Positions 1 to 7,801 of a stretch of DNA of 64,000 bases are shown in pieces. A model generated the notes under the pieces. It did no database searches and was not told the origin of the DNA. It worked only from the letters and a program-made list of their open reading frames with translations. Made by a program: the position numbers and the translations under genes. Position 1 is the stretch's first letter; each line of letters opens with the position of its first letter. The stretch is taken from the NCBI GenBank assembly GCA_022446815.1, contig JAKVCD010000017.1, forward strand, positions 125,412 through 189,411, in the 5' to 3' direction. Origin of the DNA: Planctomycetota bacterium (GTDB lineage Bacteria; Planctomycetota; UBA1135; GCA-002686595).

Positions 1-1
1 C

Positions 2-154
2 CCTAACCAGCGCGAGCTCTTCCGCGCCAGCCTGCACGCGGCCTTCACCCCTGACGAGCTCCGGGCCATCGCCTCTGAAGTCGGCCTGAAGGACGCGGAG
101 GTGGTCGTCGATTCCGACCGCCACATGTCCCTGCAGGTCGCTGCGCAGGCGTAG
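2..154 (+). CDS. C-terminal fragment of a probable SAM-dependent methyltransferase
   Basis: The open frame enters from the left edge and ends at TAG 152-154. It gives about 50 residues containing 'LFRASLHAAFTPDEL' followed by 'GLKDAEV' and 'DSDRHMSL'. This ending resembles the last strand-helix-strand unit of class I SAM-dependent methyltransferases, in which a 'SDRHW'-type strand closes the domain. The catalytic and SAM-binding parts lie outside the window, so the family call rests on the tail alone. It could instead be any small alpha/beta enzyme. That the frame is coding is well supported by its codon usage. Confidence 0.45.
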   Translation, partial: PNQRELFRASLHAAFTPDELRAIASEVGLKDAEVVVDSDRHMSLQVAAQA

Positions 155-246
155 GACTTCCTGGGTCGGTCTCTACATTTATTGATGCGCTAAAGGGAAC
201 AGCAAGACATGATGTGCCCCGACCGAAGAGGTCATAGAAGGATCCA

Positions 247-477
247 ATGACTCAAGCTGATTGCAAGGCCTGCCGCCACTTCAAGAGCGCTCCTTACCAG
301 GCGCGCATCGACGGGTGCTATCACCCGGACCACATGAAGGTCTCTCAGAAGGATGCATATCTGAGCGAGCAAGAGACCCCCGGAGACCACCGGGTCATCA
401 ACCGTCGAGGCAGCTGCGGGGACTTTGAGTCCCACCCTAAGAATCGCTCGCTCCTCTCGCGCATCTTGAGCGACTGA
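247..477 (+). CDS. Small four-cysteine protein, possible zinc-binding
   Basis: This 76-residue protein of unknown function begins at ATG 247, behind an AGAAGGA ribosome-binding site about 5 bases upstream. Cysteines lie at residues 6, 9, 24 and 57, the first two as CKAC, with histidines at 11 and 26. Such a pattern can bind zinc or another metal. No signal peptide or membrane segment is seen, so it should be cytoplasmic. The overlapping minus-strand frame at 232-513 lacks this logic and is treated as a shadow. It stands alone between a methyltransferase-like fragment and the convergent miaE operon. A real gene is likely; its function is not recognised. Confidence 0.6.
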   Translation: MTQADCKACRHFKSAPYQARIDGCYHPDHMKVSQKDAYLSEQETPGDHRVINRRGSCGDFESHPKNRSLLSRILSD

Positions 478-539
478 GGCCCGACTAGGGGCACTATCGG
501 CACCGACGTGCACTTCGTCTACCTAGGCCGCTTCGGCAG

Positions 540-1148
540 CTAGGCGCGCTCCGGCGGACCAGAGTGGACGAGGTGATCAAAGGGCAGCGCCCTGATCACC
601 TCTGCCTCGACCGCCGCGAAGCGCTCAAGCTCGCTCGTCACTTCGGCCTCAGAGAAGTTCTTGCGGGCAGCGTCGAGGAAGAAGGCCCTGTGGCTCGCCT
701 CAGAGCTGAGGAGTTCAGCGTAGAGCGCCCGCAGCTCCTGATCCTCTAGGTGGTCAGCTAGGAGGCGGAATCGCTCGAGGCTGCGCGCCTCGATCAAGGC
801 CGCTACGAGCAGGCGGTCGAGGAGGTGCGGACTCCTCCCTGAGACCCCTCGCTGCAGGAGCTCACCCGCGTAGCGGTTGCCGCTGACCGGGGCCAAGCGA
901 CCGCCGCGAGCCTCGATGATCGCGACGACTTGACCGAAGTGCTCGAGCTCTTCGTGGGCGATCTTAAGGAGCTCCATGATGAGCTCAGGTCGCTGAGTGT
1001 TCTTGGCGATCAAGGCCTGTGCAGAGGCCGCCGCCTTGAGCTCACAGTGGGCGTGGTCCGAGAGCAGCGCGAGGGTGTCTGTCCCCACAGCGTCGACCCA
1101 CTCTCTAGGGGTCGCCCACTTGAGCGGAGTGACGCGCGCGTCGCTCAT
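540..1148 (-). CDS. miaE: tRNA-(ms2io6A)-hydroxylase-like diiron protein (MiaE family)
   Basis: The 202-residue helical ferritin-like protein matches MiaE, which hydroxylates the isopentenyl side chain of 2-methylthio-N6-isopentenyladenosine at tRNA position 37 using a diiron centre and O2. Likely iron ligands are visible: E36 in 'HCELKA', E67 and H70 in 'EELEH', a later 'EARSLER' glutamate and an 'EASHRAF' Glu/His pair. The start is placed at the ATG at 1148, which overlaps the stop of the upstream adenosyltransferase gene as ATGA. A longer frame adds eight residues but is less likely. The two genes are therefore probably translated as a coupled pair. The MiaE fold assignment is firm; the exact substrate is inferred. 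Confidence 0.85.
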   Translation of the reverse strand: MSDARVTPLKWATPREWVDAVGTDTLALLSDHAHCELKAAASAQALIAKNTQRPELIMELLKIAHEELEHFGQVVAIIEARGGRLAPVSGNRYAGELLQRGVSGRSPHLLDRLLVAALIEARSLERFRLLADHLEDQELRALYAELLSSEASHRAFFLDAARKNFSEAEVTSELERFAAVEAEVIRALPFDHLVHSGPPERA

Positions 1149-1723
1149 CCCTGGCGAGCGCCAGGCTTCCACTCCACGTCTGCTTCCCCGTTCGAATTCA
1201 GGGCGCGAGCGAGGACAAAGAAGAGGTCTGAGAGGCGGTTCAGGTACACGAGGACCTCGGGGTTCACCGGTCCCGCAGCCTCCTCACGGCTCATGCTGCC
1301 GAGCTCAGAGACCAAGCGCTCAGCGCGTCTGCAGACCGTGCGCGCGAGGTGCAGCCACGCTGCCTCCGAGGTTCCACCAGGGAGGATGAAGGACCTGAGC
1401 GGCTGGAGAGACTCGTTCGCCTCGTCGATCTTCGCCTCAATCGCCTGTGTATAGGCAGCGGTCACGCGCAGAGCGCCCGGGTCTTCCGTCGGGACGCAGA
1501 GGTCTGCGCCCACATCGAAGAGGTCGTTCTGTATGCCCCTCAGTAGGCTGAACCAAGGCTCAGCCACACCGTCCGCGAGGAGGACCCCAAGGACTGAAGA
1601 GAGCTCGTCTGTCGTGCCATAAGCAGCGACCCTGCAGTGATGCTTCGGGAGCCGCTCTCCGTCTCCGAGACCTGTGGAGCCGTCGTCTCCAGACCGGGTA
1701 TAGATGCGATCGAGGTGAACCAT
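1145..1723 (-). CDS. pduO: ATP:cob(I)alamin adenosyltransferase, PduO type
   Basis: This enzyme transfers the adenosyl group of ATP to cob(I)alamin to make coenzyme B12. Family signatures are all present over 192 residues: 'YTRSGDDGSTGLGDG' at residues 8-22 (ATP-binding N-terminus), 'RVAAYGTTDELS' near 31, 'FILPGGTSEAAWLHLAR', 'CRRAER' and 'YLNRLSDLFFVLAR' in the C-terminal helices. Length is normal for the family. The ATG at 1723 is followed downstream by miaE with a 4-bp ATGA overlap. The gene is divergent from the secreted protein at 1773. No B12-dependent enzyme lies in the window, so the coenzyme must serve enzymes elsewhere. Confidence 0.93.
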   Translation of the reverse strand: MVHLDRIYTRSGDDGSTGLGDGERLPKHHCRVAAYGTTDELSSVLGVLLADGVAEPWFSLLRGIQNDLFDVGADLCVPTEDPGALRVTAAYTQAIEAKIDEANESLQPLRSFILPGGTSEAAWLHLARTVCRRAERLVSELGSMSREEAAGPVNPEVLVYLNRLSDLFFVLARALNSNGEADVEWKPGARQG

Positions 1724-1772
1724 CCCATCATGATAACGCGATTTGCAGCCGCCCGGGACCCATCAGGTTAGT

Positions 1773-2207
1773 ATGAGGCCCGTGAAGATCCTGCTCCTCC
1801 TCATCTGCTCCCTCGGCCTGAGCGCGGCAGCGCCTCCTGTGGCGCCGTCCGCCGCTCAGGATCCGGTCTACGAGCTCTCGCTCCTCGACCTCATGAGCAT
1901 CGAGTATAAACCAGGTCAGAAGCTCCCGACCTGGGTGCGCGCGCTCAACGGACACAAGGTTCGAGTCGAGGGGTACATGGCGCTCGGTACGCCGGAGGGA
2001 CTAGAAAAGTTCGAGCTCGTCTGGGACTCCTGCGGCTGCGGGCAGAGCATCGTGAATCACTTCATCGAGGTCACCCTCACCGAAGAGACGACAGCCTTCA
2101 ACCCAGACATCATCTACGTCGAAGGATACTTCTACGCAAGCGAGGTCCGTGAGGACGGCTATATCGTGAGCCTCTTCAGGCTCAAGGCCCCCAAGATTCA
2201 AATATGA
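1773..2207 (+). CDS. Secreted DUF3299-like protein
   Basis: The 144-residue protein starts at ATG 1773 with a clear signal peptide ('KILLLLICSLGLSAAA'). A 30-base longer frame would bury this signal and is rejected. The mature part contains 'LNGHKVRVEGYMAL', a central 'WDSCGCGQ' and 'DIIYVEGYF', which fits the beta-barrel DUF3299 family of exported proteins. Members often sit next to ABC-transporter or metal-related genes, but here the neighbour is a HEAT-repeat protein overlapping by 4 bp (ATGA). The CGC cluster could bind metal. Molecular role unknown. It probably works with the following gene in the periplasm. Confidence 0.6.
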   Translation: MRPVKILLLLICSLGLSAAAPPVAPSAAQDPVYELSLLDLMSIEYKPGQKLPTWVRALNGHKVRVEGYMALGTPEGLEKFELVWDSCGCGQSIVNHFIEVTLTEETTAFNPDIIYVEGYFYASEVREDGYIVSLFRLKAPKIQI

Positions 2208-3430
2208 GGGCTGCTGCGCTGCTGCTCGCGTTCACCACGACGGCTCCCCTACAAGACGAGGGCGACCCCGCGGCAGAAGCGCGCCGCCTCCTTGAAGTTG
2301 CTACGGAGGGCTCACCTCGCATCCGCACGCAAGCCTCCTTGCGGCTCGCTGCGATGGGAGAGGATGGTGCTGCAGTCGTACGAGAGCGTTTAGAGGCTGA
2401 GAGTGGCTACCTCTCCCTTGGGCCTGCCCTCTATGAAGCCCTCTCTGCCTTTGAAGACGAGCGCATGCGCGTCGCCCTCTGGGAGAGCCTCGACGACGTT
2501 ATGAACCCGTGGCGCCCAGCGGGCGCACGGGCCCTCGCGAAGACCGCAAAGATGGAGGAGCAGCCGCGCTTCCAAGCGCTGCTCACAGACCGAATCTCAG
2601 CTGTGCGAGCTGAGGCCGTCGCGGGCGTCGCTGTGGGTGATGAGGCCCGCGCGAAGGAGGCTCTCCGCGCCTCTCTCATAGATCAGAACGGGCGCGTGCG
2701 CCGCCGCGCTGCGACGGCCCTAGCAAAGCTAGGTGAGCACGCAGCCCTTGCCTGGCTCATCGAGGATCTGCGGCGAGACGACTCATGGCTCGACATGCGG
2801 CTAGGTCGCATAGCCCGAGCTGAGGCTGCTCAAGCTCTCGGTAAGCTCCTCGGCCGAGAGGCGATCGCTGGGTATAGCTCCCGCAGCGCGCCTGACAGCG
2901 CTGAGGCGCAGGCGAAGATCCAAGCCCTAGAGGCTCGCTGCCGCGAGCTCGCAGGCGATGACTGGCCTGTCCTTCCTGACATCGCGCGAGCGCCAGGCGA
3001 GATCCAAGGCGAGGTCATCGGCGTCGAGCTGCTCTCTTGTCGTGAGGGCGAGCTCCTGCTGCGATGGACGACTGATGACAAGCTCGTGGTCGGTGAGGGA
3101 GACACAGACATCCGTGACCTCCCCGAGGGCTCCACAGCTCTGCTCCTCGAGCGCGCGCAAGAGGCCTTGGAGGTCCTGGGAAATACACGCGCCTACGGAG
3201 ACCCTGGGTGCGACCTCGAGCGCCATCACTTCAGGCTGCCAGGCTCAAGCCGCGCCTGGACGATCCAGCTCTCCAAGGGGCCAGAGGCCGTCCCCGACCT
3301 GCGCCCTGCCGCGCTCCACCCCGTCGCTGAGGCCATGATCCAGAGCGCGGGTGCAGCCGGACTGGAGCAGGGTTGGGAGGAGCAGATCAGGAGGACCTTC
3401 GAGTCCCTCGGCGGCCCGCTGTCGGAGTGA
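2204..3430 (+). CDS. Exported HEAT-repeat protein
   Basis: The 408-residue product begins with a short hydrophobic segment ('RAAALLLAFTTTAP') that may be a signal peptide. It then carries successive HEAT-type helical pairs, for example 'IRTQASLRLAAMGEDG', 'SAVRAEAVAGVAVGDE' and 'GRVRRRAATALAKLGEH', over about residues 25-235. The C-terminal 150 residues form a separate mixed domain rich in acidic residues that I do not recognise. HEAT repeats serve as protein-binding scaffolds. Its start overlaps the DUF3299-like gene (ATGA at 2204), so the two probably form an operon. It ends 1 bp from the convergent methyltransferase gene. Confidence 0.7.
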   Translation: MRAAALLLAFTTTAPLQDEGDPAAEARRLLEVATEGSPRIRTQASLRLAAMGEDGAAVVRERLEAESGYLSLGPALYEALSAFEDERMRVALWESLDDVMNPWRPAGARALAKTAKMEEQPRFQALLTDRISAVRAEAVAGVAVGDEARAKEALRASLIDQNGRVRRRAATALAKLGEHAALAWLIEDLRRDDSWLDMRLGRIARAEAAQALGKLLGREAIAGYSSRSAPDSAEAQAKIQALEARCRELAGDDWPVLPDIARAPGEIQGEVIGVELLSCREGELLLRWTTDDKLVVGEGDTDIRDLPEGSTALLLERAQEALEVLGNTRAYGDPGCDLERHHFRLPGSSRAWTIQLSKGPEAVPDLRPAALHPVAEAMIQSAGAAGLEQGWEEQIRRTFESLGGPLSE

Positions 3431-3431
3431 G

Positions 3432-4184
3432 TCAGTCGTCGTCTTTCGCGGTCAGTTCGAGCCCGAAGTCTGAAGGCTTAGAGTCGCTCCCGAGGGCCCT
3501 CATCAGCTGGTGCCAAGCGCTCGCGTCCCGCGTCTCCATCGGAGCGCGCGAGAAGACGCGCTCGATCATTCGCTCTGCGTCTGCCGCGACGCGCTCGGAC
3601 TTCGCCACCTGGCCCGCGAGGATGTGCTTCAGGTGCGCCTTCAAGAACTCCCGCTGAGCACCCGTGAGGGGGTGACCTCCTGACTCGTTTGGCAGGCGCA
3701 CCTCACCGCTGAAGAGCGGCTGCAAGACCACCCCTACAGCCATCGCAAGGTTGAGAGAGGTGTGCCGCTTGGAGGTACGGATGTGGATGAGTCGATGGCA
3801 GAGAGCGGCCTCTTGGGCATCCATCCCCGCGGCCTCGTTCCCGAAGACGAGGGCGACGCGCTCGCTCTCTAGCTGCGCCCGCTCAGCGATGTCCTCTTTG
3901 ACCTTCATCCAGTCTTCGAGGATCACGTTGTCCCGCCCGCGAGCTGTGAAGCCGACCACGTGAGTGCAGTCTTCGAGGGCCTCCTGGAGCGTCTCGACGA
4001 CACGCAGCTCACGCAGGGCGTCCTCGACGCCGTGGGACATCTGAGTGAACTCAGGGTGGACCAAGAGCGCAGGGCGCTCAGGCTTCACTAGCACGATCTC
4101 GCAGGGGCCGAAGTTCTCGACCACCCGCAGGATCATCCCGACGTTTCGAGGGCCTTGCGGCCTGCAGAGGATGACGCGCTTCAT
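3432..4184 (-). CDS. SpoU/TrmH-superfamily RNA methyltransferase, TrmJ-like
   Basis: The 250-residue protein has the SPOUT fold signatures: 'RNVGMILRVVENFG' near the N-terminus, 'VALVFGNEAAGMD' in the middle and 'TSLNLAMAVGVVLQPLF' forming the knot and SAM site. This arrangement is typical of TrmJ, which 2'-O-methylates nucleotide 32 of tRNAs. A role on rRNA cannot be excluded. The start ATG 4184 overlaps the stop of the threonine dehydratase gene by 4 bp (ATGA), so it is the second gene of that operon. The C-terminal helical extension is of normal TrmJ size. Confidence 0.85.
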   Translation of the reverse strand: MKRVILCRPQGPRNVGMILRVVENFGPCEIVLVKPERPALLVHPEFTQMSHGVEDALRELRVVETLQEALEDCTHVVGFTARGRDNVILEDWMKVKEDIAERAQLESERVALVFGNEAAGMDAQEAALCHRLIHIRTSKRHTSLNLAMAVGVVLQPLFSGEVRLPNESGGHPLTGAQREFLKAHLKHILAGQVAKSERVAADAERMIERVFSRAPMETRDASAWHQLMRALGSDSKPSDFGLELTAKDDD

Positions 4185-5161
4185 GCCTGTGCTCGGATCG
4201 CCTCCAGCTGCGCTGGGTCAGGGTTCCCGCCAGAGACGACGGCGACCACGCGGAGAGGGTCCGCTGCGCTGCGACCCTCGAGGAGCGCCTCAGGGAGACC
4301 GCCGCTCAAGACGAGCGCGGTGGTCGCCGCGCCTGCAGGCTCTACGACCTCACCTGTGCGAACGAGCGCGGCTTGGGCCGCGAAGGTGTCCTCATCTCGT
4401 ACGAGCAGCACGCCGTTCAAGGTCTCTAAGCAGGTCGCGATATTGACCGCGCCAGAGCTAGGTGGGCAGAGCCCCTGCACCTTGGTCGTGATCTCTTCTA
4501 GCGGCACCGGCGCGCCGCTCGCGAGCCCGCGACTCATCGAGGGTGCGCCCTCCGGCTCCACCCCGATGACCTGGACCTTCTCACCGAGGCTCTGACGGAC
4601 AGCGAGGGAGATCCCGGTGACGAGCCCACCACCGCCGACCGGCGCGAGGATGAGCTCCACCTCTGGATCTTGCTCCACGATCTCTATCCCGACCGTCCCA
4701 GCTCCCTGCAAGGTGCGCTCTGCGTCGTAGGGATGGATGAGCACCGCGCCTGCCGCGACACGCTCGGCGCACATCTCCTCAGCGAGCATGCGCGTCTCCC
4801 CGAGGACGACCTCAGCGCCGTGCTCGCGGCACGCGGCGATCTTGTTCGGGTAGGCGTCTGCGGGCATGACGATCGTCGCTGGGACGCCAGCGCGCTCAGC
4901 CGCCCAGCTGAGCGCCTTGCCGTGATTCCCCGAGCTGGTCGCTATCACCCCGCGAGTTCGCTCTTCCTCTGTGAGGAGCGAGACTTGGTTCCACGCCCCG
5001 CGCGACTTGAAAGAGCCCGTCACCTGCTGATTCTCCAGCTTCAGCCACAGCCGCACGCGCTCGTCCGGGACCTCAAAGGGGACGATCGGGGTCCGCGTGA
5101 CGACGCCCTCGAGGCGCGCCACGGCTTCGCTGATCTGAACGTCTGTGCGAGCCTGAGTCAT
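4181..5161 (-). CDS. PLP-dependent threonine/serine dehydratase
   Basis: This fold-type II PLP enzyme deaminates threonine or serine to an oxo acid and ammonia, or racemises serine. The PLP lysine lies in 'TGSFKSRGA' and the phosphate-binding loops are 'SSGNHGKAL' and 'VGGGGLVTG'. At 326 residues it lacks the regulatory ACT domain of biosynthetic IlvA, so it resembles catabolic dehydratase or serine racemase. The frame stays open upstream to 5782, but that part lies antisense to the dus gene and is not protein-like. The start is set at ATG 5161, the first plausible Met before 'VQISEAVARL'. It is divergent from dus with a 58-bp gap. Confidence 0.88.
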   Translation of the reverse strand: MTQARTDVQISEAVARLEGVVTRTPIVPFEVPDERVRLWLKLENQQVTGSFKSRGAWNQVSLLTEEERTRGVIATSSGNHGKALSWAAERAGVPATIVMPADAYPNKIAACREHGAEVVLGETRMLAEEMCAERVAAGAVLIHPYDAERTLQGAGTVGIEIVEQDPEVELILAPVGGGGLVTGISLAVRQSLGEKVQVIGVEPEGAPSMSRGLASGAPVPLEEITTKVQGLCPPSSGAVNIATCLETLNGVLLVRDEDTFAAQAALVRTGEVVEPAGAATTALVLSGGLPEALLEGRSAADPLRVVAVVSGGNPDPAQLEAIRAQA

Positions 5162-5219
5162 CTCCGGGAGGATAGCGGATCGACAGCGTGAGCGGACGAG
5201 GTCAACATAGGTAGCGTCC

Positions 5220-6191
5220 ATGAGTCTCCAAGCCCACCAAGACCGACACGCCACAGCCAGCGCGCCCGCGCTCCCTTTTACAGGGCCTTGGCTGCTCGCC
5301 CCGATGGAGGGCGTCACGGAGCCGGTGTTCTTAGAGCTCGTCCTGAGCCGTAACTCGGCCGAGCACCTAGGAGGTGCCTTCACCGAGTTCGTACGGGTCA
5401 CAGACCACCCGATCCCCAAGAAGCGCCTCGCGGCCCGACTCGCGCTCGCCCCCTTCAAGGCGCCTGTGGGACTCCAGCTCATGGGCGCAGACCTCGCGGC
5501 CCTCGCAGAGACAGCGCGCAACGCTGAAGAGGCCGGAGCGCCGATCCTTGACCTCAACTTTGGCTGCCCCGCTAAGGGTGCGCTGCGTGGGTGCGCAGGC
5601 TCAGCGACCCTCACCGACCCATCGCGCGTCGAGGAGATCGTGCAGGCCTGTCGAGCAGCTGTCTCAGAGATCCCTGTCACGGCCAAGATGCGCGCGGGCT
5701 TTGACGACGACACCCTGCTAGAGGAAAACGTGCGCGCTGCGGAGGCTGGTGGTGCAGCGCTCGTCACCGTCCATTGCCGCACGAAGGCAGAGCGCTATTG
5801 CCCGGAGCTCGACTGGACCCGCCTCGCTAGAGCAGTCGAAGCAGCAGAGGGGCCGGTCTGTGGGAACGGAGGCGTGAAGACACACGCCGACCTCGAGCGC
5901 ATGAGACGTGAGACGGGCTGCCAGCTGGTCATGGTCGGTCACGGCGCGCTCGCTAACCCTTGGATTTTCTCAGGCGTCAGGGTCAACCCCGCCGAAGCAG
6001 CGCGCTTCCTCTTGGAGTACTCGGAGAGGCTCTGCGCCTCCGGCGCCCCGACCAAGGGCAGCGTACAGCGGGTCAAGCAGCTGCTCGTCCACTGGACCGC
6101 CGGGGGGCTCTGTGAAGATCGAGCGAGCTGGCTCCGAGAGCGCGACCCTGAGGCCCTGCTCTCTAGGCTTCGTGAGGTTGCCTCTTCCTGA
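5220..6191 (+). CDS. tRNA-dihydrouridine synthase
   Basis: The FMN-dependent TIM-barrel enzyme reduces uridine to dihydrouridine in the tRNA D-loop. Diagnostic segments are 'LAPMEGVTEPVF' (FMN), 'PVGLQLMGAD', 'LDLNFGCPAKG' with the catalytic cysteine, 'VTAKMRAGF', 'VTVHCRTK', 'VCGNGGVKT' and 'MVGHGALANPWIF'. The 323-residue length and spacing resemble the DusC/DusA group, but the exact target uridine cannot be read from the sequence. It stands alone on the plus strand between the divergent threonine dehydratase and slyD. Confidence 0.92.
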   Translation: MSLQAHQDRHATASAPALPFTGPWLLAPMEGVTEPVFLELVLSRNSAEHLGGAFTEFVRVTDHPIPKKRLAARLALAPFKAPVGLQLMGADLAALAETARNAEEAGAPILDLNFGCPAKGALRGCAGSATLTDPSRVEEIVQACRAAVSEIPVTAKMRAGFDDDTLLEENVRAAEAGGAALVTVHCRTKAERYCPELDWTRLARAVEAAEGPVCGNGGVKTHADLERMRRETGCQLVMVGHGALANPWIFSGVRVNPAEAARFLLEYSERLCASGAPTKGSVQRVKQLLVHWTAGGLCEDRASWLRERDPEALLSRLREVASS

Positions 6192-6300
6192 TGCGCAGTC
6201 GGTCAGGCACAGAAGCTGGCTTCGGAAGCTACACTGGGCGCGCTAAGCAGCAGGCCTCACCTGCGACGATTGTCATATCCAATCGAGAGAGCATCTCCCC

Positions 6301-6759
6301 ATGAAGATCACTGACGGCATCTACGTAGAGCTCGACTACCAGCTCCTCGACCGCGAGGGAGAGGTCATTGAAACCAGCGACGACGCTGGGAGGCTCGTCT
6401 ATACCCACGGCGCCGAGGAGATCCCGCCCCCGCTAGAGGCCGCTCTCGAGGGCGCCAGCGAGGGTGACATCCGTGAGGTCCGCCTCGAGCCCGCGGACGC
6501 CTTCGGAGAACGAGACCTCGAGTCCATCTTCAGCGTCCCCACGGACTTGCTCGGGGAGGACGCCGTCCCTCGCTCCGGGGATTGGATCGACATGGTGGTG
6601 GAGCCCGAGGACGGTGATGAGTTCACAGAGCCTTATGAGCTCGAGGCCCAGGTCGTCTCCGTCGAAGATGACGCAGTCATCCTCGACACAAATCACCCTC
6701 TCGCAGGCCAAGAGGTCACTTTTCAAGTGACTGTCGCCACGGTCTCTAAGCCCGAGTGA
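6301..6759 (+). CDS. slyD: FKBP-type peptidyl-prolyl isomerase, SlyD family
   Basis: This cytoplasmic prolyl isomerase and chaperone has the SlyD layout: 'VELDYQLLDREGEVIETS', 'PPLEAALEGASEGD' and 'PADAFGERD', then the insert-in-flap chaperone domain ('PRSGDWIDMVVE') and the closing 'DTNHPLAGQEVTFQVTV'. It is 152 residues long. The histidine- and cysteine-rich metal-binding tail of enterobacterial SlyD is absent, as in many bacteria. The protein is notably acidic. It stands alone, with 109 bp upstream in which I see no clear promoter. Confidence 0.92.
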   Translation: MKITDGIYVELDYQLLDREGEVIETSDDAGRLVYTHGAEEIPPPLEAALEGASEGDIREVRLEPADAFGERDLESIFSVPTDLLGEDAVPRSGDWIDMVVEPEDGDEFTEPYELEAQVVSVEDDAVILDTNHPLAGQEVTFQVTVATVSKPE

Positions 6760-6790
6760 CGCGCTCCTCTCTTGGGGCTAGGCTTCGGCA

Positions 6791-7801
6791 GTGATCACGC
6801 CCCAAATCCTCGACCCGCGGCGCCCCTTGGCGCTCCCTGCCGGAGCTCCGCCGCTCCTCGCTGTAGTCGTCGACACCGAAGAGGAGTTCAACTGGAGCGC
6901 GCCCTTCGATCGCGACGCGACCTCCGTTGAGGCGCTGAGGGAGCTCTACAGATTCCAAGAGGTCTGCACTGAGCATGAGGTCGTCCCCACCTACGTCTGT
7001 GATTGGCCCGTCGTCACGTCAGGAGAGGGAGCGCGGGCGCTCGGCGAACACCTCAACCTCGGGCGCTGTGAGGTCGGTGCACACCTCCACCCCTGGGTGA
7101 CGCCCCCGCATGTTGAGGAGGTCACAGACCACAACTCCTATCCCGGGAACCTCGCCCCAGATCTTGAGCGTGAGAAGCTCGAGGGGCTCACTGGAGCGAT
7201 CGAAGAGCACTTCGGTAAGCGCCCCGTGGTCTACCGAGCCGGGCGCTACGGCCTCGGACCTCGCACTGCCGAAGCCCTCGTCGCGTTGGGCTATACGGTA
7301 GACGTCTCCCCCCTAGCCGGCTTCGACCTGAGCAAAGACGGAGGTCCGGACTGGTCCGACCTCGACGCTGCTCCCTACTCCTTCGGGCCTAGCGGCGCCC
7401 TCTTGGGTTTGCCAGCCACCGGCGGCTACGCAGGTTGGCTCGCTGGTGGAGGCGCGCTGCATCGCGCGCTGCACGGCCCCCTACCACGCGCGCTGAGGCT
7501 CCCTGGGATCTTGAGCCGGCTCGGAGCCTTTGAGCGCCTCGCGCTCTCTCCTGAAGGCTTCACTCTCGCCCACATGCAGCGCCTCACCCGCGCCCTCTTC
7601 TCGCGCGGGCGGCGGGTCTTCCAGCTCTCACTGCACAGCCCCTCCATGCTGCCAGGCTGCACTTCCTACGCTCAAAATCCCCAAGAACGGGACGAACTGC
7701 TCGCTCGCTGTTCGGGTTACTTCCGTTGGTTCCGAGAGGAGATGGGGGGAGAGGTGGTCACGGCCAGCTCTCTCCCTCAAAGACTGGAAGCCTCTGCGTG
7801 A
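6791..7801 (+). CDS. Polysaccharide deacetylase (NodB-homology) family protein
   Basis: This is a 336-residue carbohydrate esterase family 4-like protein. Motif 1 is 'VDTEEEF' at residues 27-33, giving the catalytic and metal Asp. A histidine-rich 'GAHLHPW' near 97 supplies metal ligands, and 'RAGRYG' is motif 3. It has no signal peptide, so it acts on a cytoplasmic glycan precursor, as the WalW-like members of exopolysaccharide clusters do. The start is GTG 6791. The stop overlaps the following carbamoyltransferase start (GTGA at 7798), making a tight two-gene operon. Deacetylation followed by carbamoylation of an amino sugar is a plausible joint job, but this is inference. Confidence 0.82.
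   Translation: MITPQILDPRRPLALPAGAPPLLAVVVDTEEEFNWSAPFDRDATSVEALRELYRFQEVCTEHEVVPTYVCDWPVVTSGEGARALGEHLNLGRCEVGAHLHPWVTPPHVEEVTDHNSYPGNLAPDLEREKLEGLTGAIEEHFGKRPVVYRAGRYGLGPRTAEALVALGYTVDVSPLAGFDLSKDGGPDWSDLDAAPYSFGPSGALLGLPATGGYAGWLAGGGALHRALHGPLPRALRLPGILSRLGAFERLALSPEGFTLAHMQRLTRALFSRGRRVFQLSLHSPSMLPGCTSYAQNPQERDELLARCSGYFRWFREEMGGEVVTASSLPQRLEASA

Noticed and set aside
5162..5782. Extension of the threonine dehydratase frame over 207 codons
   Set aside because: It is antisense to the clear dus gene and shows low-complexity serine/arginine composition.
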